Source: Perkinsus marinus ATCC 50983 (Eukaryota > Perkinsozoa > Perkinsida > Perkinsidae). From it: a DNA stretch of 64,000 bases. How positions within the stretch are numbered: the first letter of the stretch is position 1; each line of letters begins with the position of its first letter. The DNA lies in contig NW_003208655.1 of the NCBI RefSeq assembly GCF_000006405.1, positions 186,001 to 250,000 on the forward strand, given 5' to 3'. The notes under the pieces were generated by a model. It was not told the origin of the DNA, searched no databases, and saw only the letters and a list, made by a program, of their open reading frames with translations. Positions 19,993 to 31,200 of the stretch are shown here, piece after piece. A program made the translations under genes and the position numbers.

Positions 19993-21850
19993 TCAATGAG
20001 CCGTAAAACAGCCAAGTCCAAGCTTGGACTTCCTGCATTGGCATACACCCCTTAAATGAGCAGTCATCTCTCCATCAGCTGGGCAGCACTTCGACCGTAG
20101 TGTTGAAATGAAGGCTCGTATGAGTCCAAAGTCCTCGCAACCTTCCGTAAGGTCCAGGAATAGCTTCGACGGGACCAGTAACTGATCAGTAAGACCATCT
20201 TGTGGGAATAGTGATGATAATTTCTGCAAAGCTACCTCCGTTCCCGTGGCTTGACACGCTGATGGTTCCTTACTCCCCTCATCACCAGAGATGGTCAGTA
20301 GCTCAGCAGGCAAACAGAAGAATACTCCTGTCCAAACAGCAGCTATGGCCTTCTCGTCCATCCAGTCTGCTCTATCTCTAGAGGGACCAAACATGGGAGG
20401 GAGTCGTCCGGCTACTGGTGCATGTGAATTCTCTTCGACGAAAGCATTCAGCGTTGCTGTTACAATAGAGGCCTTTTCATTAGAATTGCTCTCCCCTTCA
20501 AAACCTCCCTGAGTATTCCAGTATTTACTAATCGTATCGACCAAACGTCTCTGTTCGGCGACAGCATGAAAGACTCCACGCATTATCGGCGAGTCCAACT
20601 TCGCCACGGCCCGCAGGAAGCATCGAAACAGCTGTATAAGAAACTCCCCTGAAGACATGGTCGGTTGCCTGGAAGGCAAATCGACCATGGTTGACTGCCG
20701 CTGCATTTCGTTCCGGAATTCATCCGTTAGTGAAATCGTGGCCGAAGACGGTATTGAAGCCAGAGCCAACAGCTTCGGACCAGCTTCTGGTGGTAGAGAT
20801 CCCGGCTGAGTAAGGAAAATAATTCCGGTCGACGACGAGCCCATGGTAGTCTTACTCTCATCCTAACTAGCATAATATACCCTCTTGGATAGCCTGTTGC
20901 TTTATCAAGAGGATACATAGCTTTGACTAGCCTTTGTAGACTCATCCAATGAGGTGGATACTTGAACCTGAGATACTCTCGACTAGGCCCTCCATCTACA
21001 CATACCTGGCCACATCCAGCACTAAGACGGAGTCAGTCGCGGCGTGGTAGGCTCCGATGGGGGAAAAATGACCATTGCCAGCTTGGCCCACGGCCGCCCT
21101 GTCATAGGATACTACCAGTACCTAAATCGGAGGGATAGTCAAGGAGCGGTCTCCTAGGAGTTATGATGACCTTCTCGAGGCCACCACAGCTTGGTAACAG
21201 CCTCCCATCCGACGTCCATGATTCGACAGTGTCTCGAAAACCTTGTAAAAATTGCTCATCAGCGTCATCTGCATTGACCTCTGCAGCCGTCGTTGAACAC
21301 TCTGACGAATTCTCCACCTGTTGCTGTACAGTAGTAGTGACAGTATACCAACACACTTCTTACAACTGGTGGTCTGTAGACTTGAGCTCCGAGACCATTA
21401 CATCGCGCCAAACACGCGAAGGTGTCGATGGAGATGCCCTCAGAAGCCACCTCTTCTAAGTTGATGCAGCATGCACCCAGATGGTGCTCATCGTACCTAT
21501 AGCGACCTTCGTGGAAGACTGTAATGGACCGTTCATGGAGACTACCATCTCCATACGCCCTTCCATGTCCTCCACGGGTCGATGCCCAGAGTGTTCAGAG
21601 CCATAATAAGAGTAGTAAGCCCGCAGTATGCTGGTTGATCCTGATGAGCTGATCATGTTGAATTGGATGATGAGAGTACACTAACCTGTGTTTTGAACTG
21701 GCACATGAGAGGTAGGAACGGGTATGCGTGACCATCGGCCATAGCTTCACTGAGTCGTCGCCGGCCCTCCTCACTGCATACTGTGGGCTCATCATCTGGC
21801 AGGGTCTTCTGGTAGAAGACTCCTTGAGGTATTGCTGTTGCTGGGGGCAT
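19993..21850 (-). CDS. Phytochelatin synthase (glutathione gamma-glutamylcysteinyltransferase)
   Basis: Makes phytochelatins from glutathione for heavy-metal chelation. ATG at 21850: [20 protein letters not shown]. The catalytic domain is spread over short exons: [20 protein letters not shown] then [11 protein letters not shown] (catalytic Cys in YCG), [31 protein letters not shown] (catalytic His), VLVLDVAR spliced to [13 protein letters not shown] (catalytic Asp), [13 protein letters not shown]. The Cys-His-Asp triad is complete. A final long exon of about 280 residues (after [15 protein letters not shown]) is the variable C-terminal domain and ends with several Cys ([16 protein letters not shown]). 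Introns 40-60 nt. The enzyme is cytosolic in plants, yeasts and worms. Confidence is high because motif order and spacing fit the peptidase C83 family. Confidence 0.9.
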
Positions 21851-21904
21851 GGAAAATTAGAATCGGTGTATTATACAACTACGACGATATTCACTAAGTT
21901 CAGC

Positions 21905-21965
21905 ATGGCACCCCGGTGGTCGCAGGTTCGATCCGAGGGGACGGTACTTCCTCGTGTCGGTGTTT
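21905..21965. repeat. tRNA-like (T-arm/box B) element, orphan copy
   Basis: Holds GGTCGCAGGTTCGATCC, the look of a tRNA variable loop plus T-arm, but no acceptor stem or D-arm pairs around it. On the minus strand it runs from a possible GTACCGTC donor to a CTTAG acceptor, like the intron-forming copies at 35494 and 48523. It lies upstream of the phytochelatin synthase start. Confidence 0.4.
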
Positions 21966-22780
21966 CTTCCAAGGGCTAAGGTTGATGCTAGCCGGACGCT
22001 CTGGCCCAGGATCCTTGAGCACGAGCAGTCGGAAGAGCTTCTCCTCGGATGACGCCCATGTACCACCATGGGCGAGCGACGTTGGTGAGACGCCAACAAG
22101 CATCGTTCACAAGCACAACGCAACTGGGGGTGTAGCGATGGCCAATTGCACTGCTAATAGCACCTTGAAGTTGAAGCCTTGCAGTTGAGATATGATGTGG
22201 TGACATTAGTTAGAGACTCTTCAGTCCTTGCTGCGGTATTGGGGTAGGTGTTTGGCCGGGGGATGGCCCCCCAAAGTGATTGCTCATCGAGATAGCCACA
22301 ACATGTGAACCCACTGGTCCATCAATAGGATAGGAATATATGGTTCAATTTTGAGCTAGGGATCGTACTGCTATATAGTAGGAGCACTCGTCGTCTGCTG
22401 GCGCGGTAGTAGTGGCCTAGTTGTTACTTATAGTTGCATGCAGGTTATGACTCCAGGATTGGAGTTCATGTGAAGATTGCCTTAGTCCATGGACGAACCA
22501 CTCGAGTTTGTTTCCGATCCTTCTGAGTCACCAGCCCCGCACTACACGACCCATGTTGTGATTCTTTAGCCCCGTGTCCTCGTGTTGGATTGCAGTAGAT
22601 CACATCGTTCAGTACTAGATTCCTAATAGTGATATTCTCATAGACTTGACGATGCTGCCAGAAATATACATAAATAGACTTAAACGTGGTTCACATAGGC
22701 AATAGGCTTCTCTGCTATTGTGATGGTTCAGCTGTAAGTCTGTGATGAGGAGTTCCGTAGTCATCGATATATGCCCATGT
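21966..22780. other. Intergenic region without a supported gene
   Basis: Short frames on both strands only. The minus-strand frame over 22615-22896 has a helical segment (GTPKQLLQRALKMAGSHGHI), but it overlaps the + strand frame that I consider an upstream exon of the WD40 gene, and I cannot decide between them. Confidence 0.3.
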
Positions 22781-22799
22781 GAACCGGCCATTTTCAGTG

Positions 22800-23190
22800 C
22801 TCTCTGTAGGAGTTGCTTTGGGGTGCCCTCAGCGCCGAGCAATCCGTATCGAACATAGGCAGGTCTACAAGAATAGAGGGATGGAAGGTACATCATTGTG
22901 CACTAGGATGGGCACTTTTCTCCAATGCAGTGGAGCCGGCAATACTGGGCAGGAGTCTCGAGATGGTAATACACTGCCCGGGGGGGATGATGATCAGCGA
23001 TGTTGAAAAGAAGCCTATATGTTCTGCAGACGCTGGTACTGTTCCCTGCTCATCATCGTCAGCATCGCCGGCTGAGGTGGATTTTGTCTATGCGAGATGG
23101 GAGATATCCCTTCGACTTGTAAGGAACGATCACGGTGTTGCCAGGAATGCTATGCAGACTCGTGTATGCTGCTCAATTGCTCCTTCCTAG
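22800..23190 (+). CDS. Possible 5' exon(s) of the Rav1-like WD40 gene, or a separate short gene
   Basis: An open frame reads SVSNIGRSTRIEGWKVHHCA, LGWALFSNAVEPAILGRSLE, MVIHCPGGMMISDVEKKP, VDFVYARWEISLRLVRND and runs to about 23118, where splicing must occur because the downstream WD40 frame is different. Trp/Asp/Ile spacing would suit beta-propeller strands. No ATG in a good position was found, so it may be an internal exon. Confidence 0.3.
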
Positions 23191-23270
23191 GCCGTTGTGT
23201 TGTAGTAGGAAACTCAATAGTCTTTACTTCAGGACTTGTGTGTTTCCGTTTTTCACGAGCTTGAGCTCGC

Positions 23271-26200
23271 ATGGTATCTTCGATTGGCCGTATACTCGTA
23301 CATCCAGAAGATCCAAATCTCGTTCTGGAGCTTACTGATGATGGCGACGTGAGAATCTTCGATCTATTGGCTACTCCGAAGGCTGATGTCGCAGCTGGTG
23401 CGATCAGTAGTGGTGGTATTAAGGATGCCTGTTGGCTCCCGGCTAAGTGCGGTGAAGCTGTGTTCATCACTGTCACTGCGACGGGCCTGGTGAAAGCCTA
23501 CTCGGCTCTATTGTGTTTGCTCGCGCCCCCACCCAAGCCCCAGCCCGAGCCCTTACAGATCCGTTCTGTACCGGAACTTGCATTCATGGGATCCATAACT
23601 GCCCTGTGTGCTACTACATGTAATGTTATAGGCTTTACTTTCGCTGATGGCGTTGTTAGGCTGTTTAAGCCTAGATTCAGAGAAGTGAGTGGCCATGACC
23701 ACACACTATGGTTGGACATTATCAAGATCATTGGCAGCCGTCCTGGCAGTCCGATGGCTATATGCAGTCCGACGTGCTATGCCTACTGTCATGCCCAACA
23801 GGACTCCGTGGTCTTGGAGGGCTTCGGCTCGCAGAGGGCACGGAAACATTGTGAGATTGACTACCCCGATGGAGCTGTAGGGGTAGTTAGTCTGGCAGCT
23901 ACTACTGACGTACTGGCCTTGGTCTTTGACCTTGGTATGGGGAAGTGCCAGCTATGTACTTATTCAACGTATGAGGTGCCGCCTAGTCTAGTCCACTCTG
24001 ATGTGTTCGATATGACCGAGATCAAAGGGCCACTGCACATCAACAGTATTAGAGACACCAATGCAGTTGTGATGGTCATTAGCTCCTCGAGAATCGTTGT
24101 CCGATCACGAACGTATGCGGAGGGTGAGCGATGGGTTACCCTTGGGATCTCCAACCCTCCTAAGTGCTGTGCTCTAATACCTCAACTAGATGGTATGGGC
24201 TGGGACCGTTGCCTTGTCGCCGGTACGCCCACTGAAGATCTTCGAAATGAGACAACTAGGAAGTTGTCCCGATCTAGTCTACCCTTGGAGGATTCTAACC
24301 CAGTCATAGCTCTACACAGATCTCTCGATGCGGCCTTTGCACACACGGAGTATTTGCCGTCTTGGTGCCTAGAGTTCGCTGACGAGAATGAGGTCGAGCG
24401 GCTGGTCACTGATGGCCCGTCACGTCGCTTCTATATCAAGCTTGCGTTTGTCCTCTCATCAAGGCACAGGAAGGAGTGCGAGGACTTGGGCATAGCAGTG
24501 AACACTGAAGACTGCTTCCTCGCATCCATTGGGGCATCCCAGGACTATTTGACCCAACTGGTCACTCGGGCTGCCCCCACTGATGACATCGACGCTGAGC
24601 TCTGGAGCACATTCTTTCGCCGACTGGGCGTTGGCTTCTGGGCCCACTCATTAACCTTGCTACGGTCTACTGTACTCAATTTGCTATTGAAACGCTCCCT
24701 CGTGAAGTACCGCAGGACGAAGGAGCTGTCGGTCATTGAGGATGAGAGCGCACTGTGGTTGGCCTTACTCGGACGGCAGAAGGTTCTGGCGTCACTTTAC
24801 AGACAGCATGCGCAGCTCTTCCAGGATCCTAAGGCCATGCGGGTGTCCAGGTTCCTGGCTATGGACTTCACTATACCTGAGAATAAGCGTATAGGCTCCA
24901 AGAACGCCTTCGAGTTGATTCGGCAGAAGCGGCATTCAATGGCAGCCGCGGTGTTCTTGCTCATTGGAGATGTTCAATCAGCTGTGAACGTGGCCACACG
25001 GTACATTGAGGATGTCCAACTGGCCATCCTGTTCTGTCGGTGCTCCATAGCTGATGGTGCTATGACCAAGGACCAGGTCTGTGACTTGATGGCTGACAAG
25101 CTGTCGATGTTTGATGCATGGGTTGACTACTGGCGCCTCTGGTCATCTCACGACTATGCCGAGCTAGCTCGTAAATTGGCACATCCTGGCTCCCAGGACC
25201 TCGCAGCTACTGGATCCGCTGACTTCGATTCTACACTTGGTGTCCTCCCTACTCCACCGCATCTTAACACATGCCCTAGAAGGGATATTTTTGAATATCT
25301 CTCCAGTATGGTACCTGCCTTTGGAGTTGAAGCTTCGGACCTTGAAGTACAGGATACCCCTAGCAGTGTGGTGACCACTCGTCTGCTCGGCCGAGGCTTG
25401 GCTGCTCTGTTGCCAGCAGCTGCCGAGGACTCGGATTTCACCAGCCCTGTTCATTGGGCGCGGAGAGCCTCCATCATCTTTGATGAGTTCCTGACTCCAC
25501 GCAAAGCCTCGAAGATGCCACATTTCATCCCCGGCAAGCCTCTTAATCCTCCTATTGGTAGCGACCTTCAGAGCTATTGGATACGTCGTGTCCGAGGGGC
25601 CTTACTGGACCCAAGGCTACATCCCATGCCCCCAGCCCCTGAGCTGTGGTCTATACTATCGAGAGTGACCAGGACGTCGAAGGGTGGTTCACTGTTGCCA
25701 AGCTGGGCAGCTGAGCTCACATCCATGGTCCTCGCTGGTATTGGGGACTGGTCAACCAGCGTGCCCGAGATACAGGAGGCAGCCGCGGCGGTGGTCTTAA
25801 GTGAACTTGAAAGGCTCCTACTGGAGCATGAGGCAGCTGCCAATGGCACTGTTGAGAAGAAGGAAGCTGACGATGCGAGGCTTACCCTCGCTGAACACTA
25901 CACTGGCGTCTTGTTAGAGCTCCTACAGCCAGGGTGTTCACCCCAGGTGGCCGTTGGTGCACATGCTGCGCCTCTTCCTTGCTTGAGTGAATCGGCAGCT
26001 CCCCACGCCATGCGGTTGCGGTCACTCGTGGTTTGCTCTCTCGTTTTGGAGAGGGTTCTGAGCCCACCGAAAGGGTCTCCTGAGTTGACTGTCTATGAAC
26101 GGCAGTATCAACTGCTGGTCAGATGGCACTTGAAAACGCACATCTACGAAGCCATCATGGAGCCAGATGTCGTGCAGGCCGATAAGGCGGACGAACTGGT

Positions 26201-27665
26201 CCGAGAGCATCCATTAGAGAGAGCCTTAGAAGCCTGGAGGCGCATCAAGCTCCTTCAAAGTTCCTGCCCGGTGTATCGTCAACCTCTTGACCAAGACAAG
26301 GAGTCTCTGCCTAAATCGCTCCCTCTGACGGGTATAAGGAGACAGCTAGAGTGGCACTCAGTCACTGGCCTGTGTCTGGACAGGTCAACCGGTGCCTCTC
26401 TGAGGTTGGCAGTATCAGCACGGCATGAGGAGGGTCTTGTGAAGGTCATTGATTTGCCGCAGCTTCTCCGGTCATCGTCACCGGTGTGTAGGACTAGAAG
26501 GAGGAGGAGGAGCTACGACGAGATCTCCCCGGAGGAGTATTACCGCGATGACTCTCAGTGGCGTATGGATATCGAAAGGTCTGTTATAAACTCCAACACC
26601 AACCTCCCTGTTGGCACTAAGATAGTCCCGAGTGAGAGGACCATGAGATCTGATTCCCAGCTAGGATCTGGTTTGCCTCTTCGTCCTGACTGCCGCCTTT
26701 ATGCTAGAGATGTGATGCTCCTCTCCTTGGGGATTAACTGGTCCTTGAATGATAACGCTGTGGCTCGTATGTTTGATAATATGGATGCTTCTGATGCTAG
26801 TGCTGATGAATTATCGGTTTCTAATTCTCTCGCCGCCCACCCGACGGCTAGTGTTTTTGCCTCAGCGACTGGCACTGGGCTCCGAGTATGGTCCTTCGGA
26901 TGCCCATCTATTGACGAGCCCGCTCGTCCATTATGTATGTTTGAGTCACCACATCACCTGTTCTCGCGTGATAGCGTCCGCATCGCATCGTGGTCTGATG
27001 ATGGAGGTATGCTAGCAGGAGTCAGCAAGAAGGGCCGCATGTCTTTATGGTCCACTTGCCGGGCAGACAAACCCATTATTTCCTTCAAGTCGCCTTATAT
27101 CAGAGCAAACGATGTGAAGGCGCTGACGCCCTCGGGTTCTTTAATGCTCCTCTGTGGGCGTGAGACCTCAGACGGCTCTGGTGGTGCCGCTATGATTGAC
27201 TGCAGAAGCCCCGAGTTGGTGGTCCGCAAGTGGGAGGCAGGGCCTGGTCGGGAGTATACATGCGTATCTGGGTTGTCTACTCCTCATCATCTGCAACTTG
27301 GTACCTGCGATGGACGAGTTGTCAATCTGGACACTCGGGCAGAGGGCCGATGCAAAACGGCGATGCTGTACACCAATGGTCATGAACGAAGCCCTGCTAT
27401 CTACAGTCTACTCCGCTACGGCCCCACCCATGAGGGTGTGGTAGCGGTAACACATGGGAGTGCCGTGGGAGTTATCCAAGCTGGTAGAAGCGAAGGGTCG
27501 TTCGACTCGCAGTACACCATGCACAAGGGTGGTATGAAGTCCTCCGTCCAAGCTGCCTTCAGTAAGATCGGCCCAAAGCTGGTAGCGGCTGCTGATGCCT
27601 GTGGGACTGTCGCTATCACAGCTGGGACTTCCGATGAACAGATATTATTGCATAGACTGCCTTAA
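23271..27665 (+). CDS. Rav1 / rabconnectin-3 alpha (DMXL-like) V-ATPase assembly factor
   Basis: An uninterrupted frame of 1464 codons, striking beside neighbours full of introns. N-terminal WD40 blades: RILVHPEDPNLVLELTDDGD VRIFDL, ATGLVKAYS. Central Rav1p_C-like region: ESALWLALLGRQKVLASLYR, FLAMDFTIPENKRIGSKNAF, RQKRHSMAAAVFLLIGD, AILFCRCSI, a pattern shared by yeast Rav1 and animal DmX/rabconnectin-3. C-terminal WD40 blades: AHPTASVFASATGTGLRVWS, KKGRMSLWSTCRADK. In the family this is the scaffold of the RAVE complex, which reassembles V1 with Vo and acts on the cytosolic face of endomembranes; the V-ATPase c subunit gene lies in the same window. The start is the first ATG after an in-frame TGA; upstream exons may exist. 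Confidence 0.75.
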   Translation: MVSSIGRILVHPEDPNLVLELTDDGDVRIFDLLATPKADVAAGAISSGGIKDACWLPAKCGEAVFITVTATGLVKAYSALLCLLAPPPKPQPEPLQIRSVPELAFMGSITALCATTCNVIGFTFADGVVRLFKPRFREVSGHDHTLWLDIIKIIGSRPGSPMAICSPTCYAYCHAQQDSVVLEGFGSQRARKHCEIDYPDGAVGVVSLAATTDVLALVFDLGMGKCQLCTYSTYEVPPSLVHSDVFDMTEIKGPLHINSIRDTNAVVMVISSSRIVVRSRTYAEGERWVTLGISNPPKCCALIPQLDGMGWDRCLVAGTPTEDLRNETTRKLSRSSLPLEDSNPVIALHRSLDAAFAHTEYLPSWCLEFADENEVERLVTDGPSRRFYIKLAFVLSSRHRKECEDLGIAVNTEDCFLASIGASQDYLTQLVTRAAPTDDIDAELWSTFFRRLGVGFWAHSLTLLRSTVLNLLLKRSLVKYRRTKELSVIEDESALWLALLGRQKVLASLYRQHAQLFQDPKAMRVSRFLAMDFTIPENKRIGSKNAFELIRQKRHSMAAAVFLLIGDVQSAVNVATRYIEDVQLAILFCRCSIADGAMTKDQVCDLMADKLSMFDAWVDYWRLWSSHDYAELARKLAHPGSQDLAATGSADFDSTLGVLPTPPHLNTCPRRDIFEYLSSMVPAFGVEASDLEVQDTPSSVVTTRLLGRGLAALLPAAAEDSDFTSPVHWARRASIIFDEFLTPRKASKMPHFIPGKPLNPPIGSDLQSYWIRRVRGALLDPRLHPMPPAPELWSILSRVTRTSKGGSLLPSWAAELTSMVLAGIGDWSTSVPEIQEAAAAVVLSELERLLLEHEAAANGTVEKKEADDARLTLAEHYTGVLLELLQPGCSPQVAVGAHAAPLPCLSESAAPHAMRLRSLVVCSLVLERVLSPPKGSPELTVYERQYQLLVRWHLKTHIYEAIMEPDVVQADKADELVREHPLERALEAWRRIKLLQSSCPVYRQPLDQDKESLPKSLPLTGIRRQLEWHSVTGLCLDRSTGASLRLAVSARHEEGLVKVIDLPQLLRSSSPVCRTRRRRRSYDEISPEEYYRDDSQWRMDIERSVINSNTNLPVGTKIVPSERTMRSDSQLGSGLPLRPDCRLYARDVMLLSLGINWSLNDNAVARMFDNMDASDASADELSVSNSLAAHPTASVFASATGTGLRVWSFGCPSIDEPARPLCMFESPHHLFSRDSVRIASWSDDGGMLAGVSKKGRMSLWSTCRADKPIISFKSPYIRANDVKALTPSGSLMLLCGRETSDGSGGAAMIDCRSPELVVRKWEAGPGREYTCVSGLSTPHHLQLGTCDGRVVNLDTRAEGRCKTAMLYTNGHERSPAIYSLLRYGPTHEGVVAVTHGSAVGVIQAGRSEGSFDSQYTMHKGGMKSSVQAAFSKIGPKLVAAADACGTVAITAGTSDEQILLHRLP

Positions 27666-28225
27666 CTGATACTGTACGATTATCCTTTTAAATATAGTGT
27701 TCCTCTACATTCCTATGTTATTGCGTTTATGGAAAATTAGAATCGTCTTCGATACACCTTAGAAATCTATTTCGCGGTTAAGGCCACCAATTTAGCGAGT
27801 AAAGAAATTACATTCCCAGAGAGGGGCATTAGTATAGCAACAGCGGCCGAATTGAAAGTACTCGCGACTCGACCAGATGGATAATATTCAATGCCTTTAG
27901 CTACAGGGTTACTCAACATAGGTATAGCATTCGGGTGTGTCAGCAATACACATAATAATCACAACTTTATTCCACCCTGGTTCGTTACTATCAACACAAC
28001 ATTCATATGTCGCGAGTACGTTAGTTTGTAGTAGCCAATAGTAAATAACTCTTATTAATAACGACAATTCGCCTCTCGATGAAGCTACTGGGAACGGGAA
28101 GGAGAGAAGAAGGAAACGATTAAGGAGACAGTAGTAACTATTGACAACATCATCGTCCACCGGGTATAAACTACTCATTTCTGATTGCGATAATCGATAA
28201 TACAGTAAACTTGTTAGGGGTTCTG
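27666..28225. other. Convergent 3' intergenic region
   Basis: AT-rich space between the Rav1-like gene (+) and importin-5 (-). Contains only short frames. No poly(A) signal can be assigned with confidence. Confidence 0.5.
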
Positions 28226-31200
28226 TTACATGCTCTTAGCGTCATTCAGTATTCTCATTACACCCTTCTTAGACTTGTCATTAAGCGACCCTTGAAGGCC
28301 TCCAATGGTGGCCTCACCCAGCCCGGCGAGGACCTCACATATTGCCCGATCGATAAGGGCATTGCTATAATCCTTCTTATATACGAGTGCCAATACGTGG
28401 ACTATTACACCCAAATTGCTGTTGTTCGCACCAAGGACCTACCAAGGATCGCATCGACAACCTACAAGGCCCCAACGGCTTACTCCTGGTCGTTGCTCCT
28501 TAACAAGACGGACCAACTGAGCATGTGTCTTCTTCCCCTCATCCTCATCCTGCTTGATAGGCAAGTTCTTTATCCAAGCTGCCCAGTAGTTGCCGGCGTC
28601 ATTGCCCAACCTCTGCTCGAACTTCTCACACACGTTTCCCAGTGCCGCCACTGCATTCTCATGAGCTGCAATGTTATCCTTACTACGAGCATCCGGTCTC
28701 TGCATGGCCCTGTATAATTGGGCAGCGGCCGTAGCAGCGATATCACCAAATTGTGGGATATTGCAGGCCACGTTAGCGCCATAGGCAGCCGCTTGTCGGA
28801 TTGATGAGTTGTTGTCAGTAATAGCGGCAACCATTGGCTCCATGAAAATGCTCCAAGCCTGGACCGAATCGGGGCCAAGGCACTCGAGGAAGTCGCAAAC
28901 AATGTAGAGAGCTAAGCACCTTGAAAAGTGAAAGAAATGTGGTATCAAAAGCAATCTGGGATGGTAACTACCTATCCTGCGCCATGCATCGAGTATCGAT
29001 GAGCTTCTGTACCAATTCTATGGACTTCTGTAGACCACCAGTCGAGACGAAGAGTTGCTTGTGCTCCCTCATAAGGGCGCCACCGATTTCAGTAATGGCA
29101 ATACGCACACACTCGTCCATCTCTTTGATGTTACGAATCTCGTCAACCTGAACAGATGGATTCCTCAAAAATGACAGATCTCCACAATACCGCACCTCGT
29201 CCTCATCACATTCGCCACTCTCCTCCTCAGCTGTAGCATCAGCACGACGGTTGAAGGACTCCTTGAGGAGGGTAAAACAAACCTCTACTATATGCGATAC
29301 CTGTAAGTCAACTCCACCATGCATATCACAGTGAAGTGCCTACAGCTTGCTCTGAAAGAGTTCCAGGACCGGCGTTCTTAACGCAGTTCGCAACACCACG
29401 TGCCTCAGCTTCAAGGAGCTGCAATAGAAAAACCATAGGAAAATCCAAGTATTAACGACAATACCACACCTCGAGCTCATCCTCCTGCGCCATGGCCTTC
29501 AGCATAGACTCGACGAAGGAGTTCAAAAGATCCTAAGCATGCACGCCGTAGAAAGACACCAAAGAGGGTGGCACTACTCTACCTGGACAGTAGCAGTATC
29601 GTTAGCACGCCTGGCGCATGAGATGAGCTCCGACCAAACGTTAACAGCCAATGACTTGACCTCATCATTGAATTGGAAGTCCAGGAGAGGACGCAGCTTC
29701 AACGCCGTATCCTTGACGTACCTTCAATGAAACAGGGATGTGCCCAAGATTATCAGGAGCTGTATATACGGGTTATAAACAGCTGGTCCGCAGTTCTCGA
29801 TGAAGCAGCTGATAGTCTGCAAGGCAGATGCCAGGTCCTCGATGGCGCTAGTCTTGAGGCCCACACACTTGCCCTACACGAATTAGCCATGGTGTGGTAT
29901 CAATAACAAAAGATGGCACTACCTCAGCCAACATTATCATAGTCATATCTTGCTGCTCAGAAGCATCATCAACCTAGAAAGCATCATCATCAGGTACCAA
30001 CACCAACTTCACTATACCCTCTACCTCAGCAGCCGTCAGACTGAGCTGACTGAGAATAAGCGGTAGTAGAGCCGGCAAGAACTGGCCAAAGTCGGAACCC
30101 AGCGTCTGAGCAGCCACGATGAAGCCAAGCGAAGATCCCTCCTTCTCCCACCTTAGATATCCTTTGTAGACTTTCCAACACAAAGCCCTTCAGAGGATCG
30201 TCATCTTCAAAGTGCTTCTCGGGCTCACGTAGCATCGAGACTATAGCCTGCATGGCCTCAACGGCATCGTTGGCGAAGACCTCCTTGCCGACTGCCAACC
30301 CCAACAGGGAGAGGCATTCAAACGCCTTCCCTCGTAGGGTCCTCTCATCCTTGGATGAGGCCTGTTGCACTGTTTGCTGAAAATGTGACAAGGTCAAAAC
30401 AGTAAGTGATAACGAGTAAGGGAGTTACCTTGAGAAGCGGCATAATGTGGGAGTAGTAGTTGACAAAGTGCGACTCGGATACACCAGCAATAACAGCGAT
30501 AGCAGTAATGGCTTGTTCACGAATCTGATGGCCAGCAGGGTACATAGGCGTCGTGAAGGGTAGCTGTCTACTACCTGTCTCGGCTGGTCCATCTGCAGCT
30601 TACGATAGAGTTTCTCCATAAGGACCTTAACGTGGGGTATGAGAGCCTCCTGCTCGACCTAAGCACGACATAGTGGTTAACAGCAGTAGGAGCAATAGTA
30701 CATCCTCAGCATAGTTGACGAAGGCTGCACAGGCGTGAGATGCCACACGAGGGATCGGGTCGTCCATAGCCTTCTCTAGAGCAGTCAAGACCTACTATTA
30801 CTATACGAACCTGGACTGCTAACCACATCTATTACCTCTTGGGACCAGGCCTCCTGCACGTAAGGTGTGCAGTCAGTAGCCGTCTGGCCCATCGCATGCA
30901 GAGCCGCATAACGTACACGGGGGTGTTGGTCACCCATGTGCTCTGCAAGTAGCAATAAGACGCTCGAAAACGGCACTAACCTCACGTAGTAACAGCTTGA
31001 CGATCTCATCCATTTGCGTCTCCTCCTCGACAACCTCAGCCACTTGGCTCAGCGTCATGATAGCGGCCACCTTGTGCTTCCACGTACCAATTCTGATGAA
31101 CTCAGCCACAGCTTGGAAGACCACCGGCAGGGTCTTCTCAGCACCAAGAGCCTACCAACGACGATGAGTCTACCAACATGGCCACCACCACTACCACATA

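Noticed and set aside
21845..27745. 17-nt match ATGGAAAATTAGAATCG shared by 21849 and 27729
   Set aside because: One shared 17-mer in a 64-kb window can arise by chance; no further similarity flanks it.
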